10,866 nucleotides of DNA from Alphaproteobacteria bacterium (GTDB lineage Bacteria > Pseudomonadota > Alphaproteobacteria > JALRGP01), in contig JALRGP010000027.1 of assembly GCA_023259685.1 (NCBI GenBank), positions 1 through 10,866 of the forward strand, in the 5' to 3' direction. Both the position numbers and the translations under genes were made by a program. Below are positions 1 through 5,251 of this stretch, one piece after another; within the stretch, counting starts at the first letter, position 1, and each line of letters opens with the position of its first letter. The notes under the pieces are model-generated. The model had not been told where the DNA came from. It saw only the letters and a program-made list of their open reading frames with translations, and made no database searches.

Positions 1-2
1 GA

Positions 3-62
3 CGAAATGCTATGTCTTTAAAACATCTATTGAATTGTGTCAATAAAATTCTTCGTGCGTAG
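3..62 (+). CDS. Possible 3' end of an upstream gene (partial)
   Basis: One + strand frame is open from the left edge to a TAG at 60-62 and would encode about 19 C-terminal residues ending in NKILRA. The other two + frames hit stops by position 45. The stretch is basic and hydrophobic, and its position directly upstream of a polysaccharide export gene would suit a glycan-assembly gene. It is too short to recognise and may not be coding. Confidence 0.25.
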   Translation, partial: RNAMSLKHLLNCVNKILRA

Positions 63-143
63 GCCCTGATATCTTTTATATTGGGTAGTGACGAAAAAAA
101 AAATATGGCATATAATAAATTAAGTTTTAGTTGTATTGTTAAA

Positions 144-1259
144 ATGGATTTCAAAAAGTATTTAGTATTCAGTAGTTTTTTAGGATTATTTGGCTGCGGA
201 CTCAACCCTAATTTACAAATTTCAAAAGACATGCCTATGAACGGCAATAATTTCAAGGTTGGAGAAATTGATGTTACCATTAAGCCTGTTAATACTCAGA
301 CCATTCAACAGCTTAAAAATAAACAAAAAAGAATTCATCAAGAATTGTTAAAATACCAAAATAGCTACCCTGCCTATAGAGCTCAATGTGGCGACAGCGT
401 GGTGATCACCGTATGGGATCGTCCGGATTTGAACAATCCTTTTGGAAACGTTTTAAACTCCGGAAATTTGGTTGGCCACTATGTGGATTCTGATGGATAT
501 ATTTATTACCCTTATGTGGGACGGTTAAAAGTAAGTGATCTTAATATTAATGAGATTCGTGATTTGCTTCGAAAAAAATTATCCATTTATATCAAAGATC
601 CCCAAGTTGACGTTAAATTTCTAAACTACCGTGGGCAGCTTGTATATGTTCAAGGGGCCGTTGGTAAAATGGGCAGCATTCAAATTAGTGATGTTCCGAT
701 GACAATTGCCGAAGCACTCACGCAATCTGGTGGTTATTCAAGTTCTGCTGATCTGTCTCAAGTAAAACTAGTTCGGGGATCTCGTACCTATTCCATTGAT
801 TTACTTGATACCTTTGAACAAGGAGATAACGCTTTTCAAATTTTATTAGAGAATAGAGATTTCTTAAAAATTCCTTATCAAAGTGAAAATAATATTTACG
901 TATTTGGTGCTGTCAATAAACAGGGACCTGTCAATGCGGGGCCTCATCGTTTCTCTTTGAAAGACGCTCTGTCATCGGCGGAAGGCGTATCCATGGGTGG
1001 TGATTTAAAACAAGTTTACGTGATTCGCCAAGAAGAAGGAGAAAATGTGACATTGTTCCATTTAGATTGTTCATCTCCGGTGTCGTTGATTCATGCTTCT
1101 AATTTTATATTAAAACCCAAAGATATCATTTATGTAGAACAAAATTCTGCAGCCTCTTACGCAACGATTGTCAATACACTGATTCCATTCCTCGAAACAC
1201 CAGGGCGATTCAACACGGCCTGGTCGGATATGAAGAGGCTCAAAGAAAATCTTCGCTAA
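144..1259 (+). CDS. wza: Polysaccharide export outer-membrane lipoprotein, Wza/BexD family
   Basis: This protein is the likely outer-membrane channel for export of capsular or exopolysaccharide. With the ATG at 144 it has 371 residues, close to E. coli Wza (about 380). It begins with a short lipoprotein signal (MDFKK plus a hydrophobic stretch) and a lipobox LFGC with the acylated Cys at residue 18. A polysaccharide-export domain follows at about residues 78-158 (CGDSVVITVWDRPDL, then DSDGYIYYPYVGRLKV). Two SLBB-type domains follow at about 166-234 and 250-334 (VYVQGAVGKMG, then IYVFGAVNKQGP). The C-terminal segment at about 336-364 resembles the amphipathic helix that forms the Wza membrane barrel. 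In-frame starts at 81 (TTG) and 105 (ATG) would lengthen the leader; 144 is preferred because it gives a compact signal peptide, but none of the three has a Shine-Dalgarno site. The export partners (Wzc, Wzb, glycosyltransferases) are not in the window. wza is used in the family sense. Confidence 0.85.
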   Translation: MDFKKYLVFSSFLGLFGCGLNPNLQISKDMPMNGNNFKVGEIDVTIKPVNTQTIQQLKNKQKRIHQELLKYQNSYPAYRAQCGDSVVITVWDRPDLNNPFGNVLNSGNLVGHYVDSDGYIYYPYVGRLKVSDLNINEIRDLLRKKLSIYIKDPQVDVKFLNYRGQLVYVQGAVGKMGSIQISDVPMTIAEALTQSGGYSSSADLSQVKLVRGSRTYSIDLLDTFEQGDNAFQILLENRDFLKIPYQSENNIYVFGAVNKQGPVNAGPHRFSLKDALSSAEGVSMGGDLKQVYVIRQEEGENVTLFHLDCSSPVSLIHASNFILKPKDIIYVEQNSAASYATIVNTLIPFLETPGRFNTAWSDMKRLKENLR

Positions 1260-1265
1260 ATGTAG

Positions 1266-2234
1266 ATGATGAAAATTGGACCGCTAACGTTACCCCATCC
1301 TGTTATCTTGGCCCCCATGTGCGGGGTCACGGACATGCCTTTTCGAAGTCTTGTGAAACGGCTTGGGGGCGGGCTTGTGATCTCTGAAATGATTGCAAGC
1401 CAGGCCATGATCCGTCATACACGTGCAAGTTTGCGCATGAGCCAGAAAGCACAAGGAGATTCTTTCTTTGCTGTTCAATTGGCTGGATGTGATCCTGTGG
1501 TCATGGCAGAAGCAGCCAAATTAAATGCAGATATGGGAGCCAGCCTTATTGATATCAACATGGGGTGTCCTGTTAAAAAAGTTGTCGGTGGTGACGCAGG
1601 TTCTGCATTGATGAAAGACGAAAAATTGGCTTGTTCAATTATTGACAGTGTCGTCAAAGCCGTATCACTACCTGTCACCCTTAAAATGCGTACGGGATGG
1701 GATATGAACAACCGTAATGCGCCACAACTTGCAAAATTGGCCGAGGATTTAGGGGTTCAAATGGTAACGGTTCATGGACGTACGCGATCACAATTATATA
1801 CCGGTTCGGCGGATTGGGCTTTTATCAAAACGGTGAAAGATCAAGTATCCATCCCAGTCGTTGGAAATGGAGATGTGCAAACAATTGATGATGCCCACGC
1901 GTTGTTAAGAATCTCGGAATGCGACGCCGTCATGATTGGACGTGGAACATACGGGCGCCCTTGGCTGATTCATCAAGTTGCCCAGTCATTAAAAGGCATT
2001 TTACAACCGGATCCCAGCATCACAGAACGTCTTGAGATTGCTCTTGAACATTTGGATAGTATCCTCACCCACTATGGCCATGACAGTGGTATATTAATTG
2101 CAAGGAAACACATGGCATGGTATACAAAAGGATTAAATGGATCCGCTGAATTTAGAGCCGCCATCAATACCTGTGTTGATCATCATGCGATGAGGACCAG
2201 CCTTACAAATTTTTTTCATGATATGTCATCTTAA
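1266..2234 (+). CDS. dusB: tRNA-dihydrouridine synthase DusB (NifR3 family)
   Basis: This FMN enzyme uses NADPH to reduce uridines in the D-loop of tRNAs. It has 322 residues, full length for the family. The TIM-barrel motifs run in order: MCGVTDMPFR (18-27), SEMIAS (40-45), VQLAGCDP (70-77), INMGCP with the catalytic Cys at 101, GDAGSALM (109-116), LKMRTGW (139-145), TVHGRTRSQLYTGSADW (168-184), the FMN phosphate site GNGDV (200-204) and IGRGTYGRPW (224-233). The C-terminal RNA-binding helical part has the usual ARKHMAWYTKGL. The gene starts 6 nt after the export gene stops (ATG at 1266 or 1269), so it is probably cotranscribed. In many alphaproteobacteria this gene (nifR3) precedes ntrBC; those genes are absent here. 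No good Shine-Dalgarno site is visible. Confidence 0.95.
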   Translation: MMKIGPLTLPHPVILAPMCGVTDMPFRSLVKRLGGGLVISEMIASQAMIRHTRASLRMSQKAQGDSFFAVQLAGCDPVVMAEAAKLNADMGASLIDINMGCPVKKVVGGDAGSALMKDEKLACSIIDSVVKAVSLPVTLKMRTGWDMNNRNAPQLAKLAEDLGVQMVTVHGRTRSQLYTGSADWAFIKTVKDQVSIPVVGNGDVQTIDDAHALLRISECDAVMIGRGTYGRPWLIHQVAQSLKGILQPDPSITERLEIALEHLDSILTHYGHDSGILIARKHMAWYTKGLNGSAEFRAAINTCVDHHAMRTSLTNFFHDMSS

Positions 2235-2260
2235 ACAAGAATAGATATTCAGCGATCCGG

Positions 2261-2275
2261 GGATTTTAAAAATCC
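2261..2275 (+). terminator. Possible weak terminator after dusB
   Basis: GGATTT and AAATCC pair as a 6-bp stem around a 3-nt loop, 27 nt after the dusB stop. A T-rich run follows from about 2281 (TTCTTTATTTATTTTT), but the stem is AT-rich and 5-6 nt separate it from the T-rich run. It would separate the export/dusB unit from the portal gene. Confidence 0.35.
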
Positions 2276-2332
2276 TGCCATTCTTTATTTATTTTTGTAA
2301 TATAAAAGCAATTACAGTCATGGATACCCGTT

Positions 2333-3469
2333 ATGTTTTGGGATTATTTTTCAAAGAAAAAGCCAACCATTGCCATTCAATCCACACCAAAGGCAACTTT
2401 TACACCGCGCCGTTATGATTCCTTATGTAAGGAAGGATACCACCATAATGTCATTGTATACCGGTGTGTGAAGTTAATTTCCCAAGGAATTGCAGCGATT
2501 CCTTTTTTGTTATATGAAAAAAAGAATGGCATCCAGCATGAAATTACGCACCATCCTATTTTGAATTTACTCGCACAACCAAGTCCTTATCAGGCGCGCT
2601 GTGCATTTATGGAACAGATTATCTCGTCGTTATTATTAGCCGGAAATGCTTATATTGAGGCTGTTTGCAATTACGACAATTTGCCGATTGAGCTGTATCA
2701 TTTAAGACCTGACCGTATGACGATTATTCCCCATGAATCAGGGCTTCCGTGGGCATTTGAATATACGGTTGACCAAAGAAAACGTATTATTCACCATCAT
2801 CATCAACCCTATCCCAAGGTGTTGCATTTAAAATTTTTTCACCCACTGGATGATTGGTATGGCATGAGCCCCCTTGAAGCCGCTGCCACCGCCATCGATC
2901 AACATAACACGGTATCGGCTCATAATTTGGCTTTGCTTCAAAACGGTGGACGGCCGAGTGGTGCTTTTATCATTAAATCCTCATACCTCAGTGATGAACA
3001 ACGATCATCTCTTCGAAGTGATCTCAAACATATTTACGAAGGACATAACAATGCTGGAAAAATATTGATGTTAGAGGGAGATTTTTCTTGGCAAGAAATG
3101 GGATTATCACCAAAGGATTTGGATTTTATTGAGGGCAAGAACGTATCGGCCAGAGAAATTGCCCAAGCTTTTGGTGTGCCACCCATGTTGGTTGGTGTGA
3201 AAGGGGATGCGACATTTTCCAATTATAAAGAAGCTCGGTTCCATCTATGGGAAGATACAATTTTGCCCCTACTTGAATTCATCATTGCGGAATTAAATTT
3301 GTGGTTGGTGCCGTATTTTTGTCAAAATCAAATGTTGTCTATTGGGTATGATGTGGATCATATTCCAGCTCTTGCACCCAAACGTGAGGCGCATTGGGCA
3401 AAAATTCAAGATGCCTCTTTCCTTAGTGATAATGAAAAACGAGAAGCCGTGGGTTACACACCTTTATAA
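2333..3469 (+). CDS. HK97-family phage portal protein, gene-transfer-agent type
   Basis: Portal proteins form the dodecameric ring at one capsid vertex through which DNA is packaged and ejected. The 378-residue product is full length (family about 380-420). Portal landmarks are GNAYIEA (104-110), LPIELYHLRPDRM (117-129), FHPLDDWYG (169-177), RPSGAF (207-212), MLEGDFSW (246-253), AREIAQAFGVPPMLVG (273-288) and GDATFSNYKEA (291-301). The order and wording, including the DNEKREAVG tail, fit the portal of Rhodobacter-type gene transfer agents and related alphaproteobacterial prophages, from memory of that family. The frame has no internal stop or frameshift. No other head or tail gene adjoins it: dusB lies upstream and ybaB downstream, and neither flank shows an integrase or attachment site. 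It has its own 98-nt upstream gap with no clear Shine-Dalgarno site. Base composition looks like the neighbours, which suggests long residence. Confidence 0.93.
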   Translation: MFWDYFSKKKPTIAIQSTPKATFTPRRYDSLCKEGYHHNVIVYRCVKLISQGIAAIPFLLYEKKNGIQHEITHHPILNLLAQPSPYQARCAFMEQIISSLLLAGNAYIEAVCNYDNLPIELYHLRPDRMTIIPHESGLPWAFEYTVDQRKRIIHHHHQPYPKVLHLKFFHPLDDWYGMSPLEAAATAIDQHNTVSAHNLALLQNGGRPSGAFIIKSSYLSDEQRSSLRSDLKHIYEGHNNAGKILMLEGDFSWQEMGLSPKDLDFIEGKNVSAREIAQAFGVPPMLVGVKGDATFSNYKEARFHLWEDTILPLLEFIIAELNLWLVPYFCQNQMLSIGYDVDHIPALAPKREAHWAKIQDASFLSDNEKREAVGYTPL

Positions 3470-3475
3470 AAAAAT

Positions 3476-3492
3476 AGGGGCTTCTTGCCCCT
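3476..3492. terminator. Intrinsic terminator hairpin, apparently bidirectional
   Basis: AGGGGC-TTCTT-GCCCCT forms a GC-rich 6-bp stem starting 6 nt after the portal stop. On the + strand the following sequence is GTGATGTATTTT, so the U-tract is delayed, though the upstream AAAATA could pair with TATTTT to lengthen the stem. On the - strand the same stem is followed after one base by T7, a textbook arrangement. A second small hairpin (TGGGTT/AACCCA, 3510-3530) lies just downstream. Confidence 0.6.
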
Positions 3493-3567
3493 GTGATGTA
3501 TTTTAAAATTGGGTTATCTATAAAAACCCATAACTTTCAGAAATTTTAATTTTTTCTAAATATGATT

Positions 3568-3573
3568 TATAAT
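3568..3573 (+). promoter_or_regulatory. Candidate -10 box for the ybaB-frr-tpiA unit
   Basis: A perfect TATAAT lies 29 nt upstream of the ybaB ATG in a 60-nt stretch that is almost all A and T. The -35 position (about 3544-3550, TTTTAAT) is only a weak match. In such AT-rich DNA a TATAAT by chance is quite possible. Confidence 0.35.
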
Positions 3574-3602
3574 TTTTAATAAATAATACAACATCTATTT
3601 GA

Positions 3603-3920
3603 ATGTTTAAAAATTTCTCCCAAATGATGAAACAAGCTCAAAAAATGAAAGATGATATGGAAAAAATTCAAATTGAACTTGAAAAAAATCATTATGAAGG
3701 AACGTCTGGCGCTGGTCTTGTGAAAATAACGATTAACGGCCAACATCGCATGATGAGTCTTGAGATTGATCCATCCTTGTTTAAGGAAGAAGATCAATCC
3801 ATCATATCTGATTTAGTTATTGCTGCATTTAATGATGCCTTGGACAAGGCTAAAAAAAATGCCGAAGAAAAAATGGGGAAAGTGGCTGGTGGCCTGGACC
3901 TCAGCAAGTTGCCTTTTTAA
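3603..3920 (+). CDS. ybaB: YbaB/EbfC family nucleoid-associated protein
   Basis: This is a small DNA-binding protein that dimerises and coats the nucleoid. The 105 residues match the family length. The N-terminal helix carries the family signature MFKNFSQMMKQAQKMKDDMEKIQ (given here with its repeated M/K pattern, residues 1-23). A beta-sheet core follows (GLVKITINGQHRMMSLEIDPSL, about 39-60) and then a C-terminal helix ending in GGLDLSKLPF. In most bacteria this gene sits between dnaX and recR; here neither is present and it instead leads frr and tpiA. It starts at ATG 3603 without a visible Shine-Dalgarno site. An A8 run (3852-3859) lies inside the gene. Confidence 0.93.
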   Translation: MFKNFSQMMKQAQKMKDDMEKIQIELEKNHYEGTSGAGLVKITINGQHRMMSLEIDPSLFKEEDQSIISDLVIAAFNDALDKAKKNAEEKMGKVAGGLDLSKLPF

Positions 3921-3921
3921 T

Positions 3922-3927
3922 GGAGAG
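3922..3927 (+). promoter_or_regulatory. Ribosome binding site of frr
   Basis: GGAGAG sits 6 nt before ATG 3934. It is the only strong Shine-Dalgarno site seen in the window. It fixes the frr start at 3934 and rules out the longer in-frame start at 3820, which lies inside ybaB in another frame. Confidence 0.75.
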
Positions 3928-3933
3928 ATCATA

Positions 3934-4485
3934 ATGATTGATAAAGATGATTTAAAACGTAGAATGAAAGGTTCCATTGATTTATTGAACAAAGAATTTT
4001 CAGGTCTTCGTTCTGGACGAGCATCGGTTAATTTGTTAGAACCTATTCGTGTTGATGTTTATGGTTCCATGGTTCCCATTGGACAAGTGGCAACGGTTAG
4101 CACACCAGAGCCAAGGTTACTGTCAGTGCAAGTATGGGATAAAAACCTTGCAAAAGCCGTTGAAAAAGCCATTAGAGAGTCTGGTTTGGGTTTGAATCCT
4201 ATGGCAGAAGGCCAAGTCATCAGGGTTCCCATCCCCGATTTAACCGAGCAACGCCGTTCAGATCTCAGTAAAATGGCAGCAAAATACGCTGAAGATGCAA
4301 AAATTAGCATTAGAAATGTCCGACGTGATGCAATGGATTATTTGAAAAAGATGGAAAAAAACAAAGAACTTTCTGAAGATGATCATAAAAAAGAATCCCA
4401 AGAGGTTCAAAAAATCACAGATCAAATGATTGATGAGATTGATCGAATGTTGCAATCTAAGCAAAAGGATATCATGCACGTTTAA
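3934..4485 (+). CDS. frr: Ribosome recycling factor
   Basis: RRF works with EF-G to split post-termination ribosomes. The product has 183 residues (E. coli 185). The three-helix-bundle signatures are present: FSGLRSGRASVNLLEPIRVDVYGS near residues 20-43 (seen as conserved GLRSGRA and the YGS turn), then VSTPEPRLLSVQVWDK, AIRESGLGLNP, IRVPIPDLTEQRR in domain II, and the long C-terminal helix from about residue 117 to the end. The frame is open from 3820, but the ATG at 3934 has a strong ribosome site and matches the family N-terminus. It follows ybaB by 13 nt and precedes tpiA by 6 nt, so the three genes are probably one transcript. Its usual alphaproteobacterial partners (rpsB, tsf, pyrH) are absent. 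Confidence 0.97.
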   Translation: MIDKDDLKRRMKGSIDLLNKEFSGLRSGRASVNLLEPIRVDVYGSMVPIGQVATVSTPEPRLLSVQVWDKNLAKAVEKAIRESGLGLNPMAEGQVIRVPIPDLTEQRRSDLSKMAAKYAEDAKISIRNVRRDAMDYLKKMEKNKELSEDDHKKESQEVQKITDQMIDEIDRMLQSKQKDIMHV

Positions 4486-4491
4486 CATTTA

Positions 4492-5151
4492 ATGCATATT
4501 ATTTGTAATTGGAAAGCACATGGATCCATTGAGTCCATCGAGTATTTTGCATCCCAAATTGAGGCAACACCTGGTTTTGAAAAAATCATTTTGTGTCCAC
4601 CGTTTCCTTATATACCTTGTCTTAAAGGGATCACAAAAGGGGCCCAAGACGTCAGTTTTTATCAACCAGGATCCTATACGGGAGAAGTCACTGCGTCAAT
4701 GTTAAAAGACATTGGCGTTCAATATGTTTTAATTGGCCACAGCGAAAGACGACGTTATCACCAAGAAATTGATGAGGTGATTGTTCAAAAAGCACAACAT
4801 GTTATTGACCAAGGTATGACTGCGATTATTTGCGTGGGAGAACAGAATCCAGATTCTTCCATAGATATTAAAAAACTGATAAAGCCTTATGAGCATCTTA
4901 AAAAAGTATGGATTGCTTATGAACCAGAATGGGCAATCGGAACTCAACATACGCCAACTGTTTCCCATATTGATCATGTTGTATCTACTATCAAGTCCGA
5001 GATGGGTACTGTTGTCTTATATGGAGGGTCAGTGAACGATACCAATATTGATACCCTCATGAATGCCCACACTATTGATGGTTTTTTAATCGGAAAAGCC
5101 AGCCTTGATCCAATTATGATCAAAAAAATTCTCAAGAAAGTTCATGCTTAG
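4492..5151 (+). CDS. tpiA: Triosephosphate isomerase, short form with altered loop 6
   Basis: TIM interconverts dihydroxyacetone phosphate and glyceraldehyde 3-phosphate in the cytoplasm. Catalytic residues can be placed: Asn6 and Lys8 in NWK, the electrophile His83 in IGHSERR, the base Glu144 in AYEPEW, and phosphate-binding YGGSV (177-181) and GFLIGKASL (198-205... ending DP). The product has 219 residues against about 250 for typical bacterial TIMs. The His-Glu distance is 61 residues rather than about 70, so part of the shortening lies between them. The mobile lid reads EPEWAIGTQH where EPVWAIGTGK is usual, so the hinge Val and the lid Gly-Lys are replaced. ATG 4492 is 6 nt after the frr stop with no Shine-Dalgarno site, so translation may be coupled. 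It should still be active, but the lid changes make this less than certain. Confidence 0.95.
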   Translation: MHIICNWKAHGSIESIEYFASQIEATPGFEKIILCPPFPYIPCLKGITKGAQDVSFYQPGSYTGEVTASMLKDIGVQYVLIGHSERRRYHQEIDEVIVQKAQHVIDQGMTAIICVGEQNPDSSIDIKKLIKPYEHLKKVWIAYEPEWAIGTQHTPTVSHIDHVVSTIKSEMGTVVLYGGSVNDTNIDTLMNAHTIDGFLIGKASLDPIMIKKILKKVHA

Positions 5152-5251
5152 CGTTTCTCTTAAGAAAGATAGTCAAATTTTGAATTGAGATTGTGTCAGT
5201 TTCGTCTTTTTTTTTAATTTTTCAATATTCACACGAATACCAATATAATCA
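5152..5251. other. Convergent spacer between tpiA and polA
   Basis: This is a 100-nt AT-rich spacer between two converging genes. It holds a weak TTTCT/AGAAA hairpin (5154-5167) right after the tpiA stop and a T9 run (5207-5215). No GC-rich stem stands before the T-run, so I do not call an intrinsic terminator for either gene. Confidence 0.5.

Noticed and set aside
81..143. TTG 81 or ATG 105 as start of the export lipoprotein
   Set aside because: Neither has a ribosome site, and both give a longer leader than the compact lipoprotein signal that begins at ATG 144. They cannot be excluded.
1290..1711. Two - strand open frames inside dusB
   Set aside because: They are shadows of a well-conserved gene and show no recognisable domain or start signals.
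2235..2332. Phage attachment site or tRNA remnant beside the portal gene
   Set aside because: No tRNA-like fold and no direct repeat flanking the portal gene could be found by eye.
3820..3933. Longer frr frame beginning at ATG 3820
   Set aside because: The extra 38 codons overlap the end of ybaB in another frame, while ATG 3934 has a strong ribosome site and gives the normal RRF N-terminus and length.
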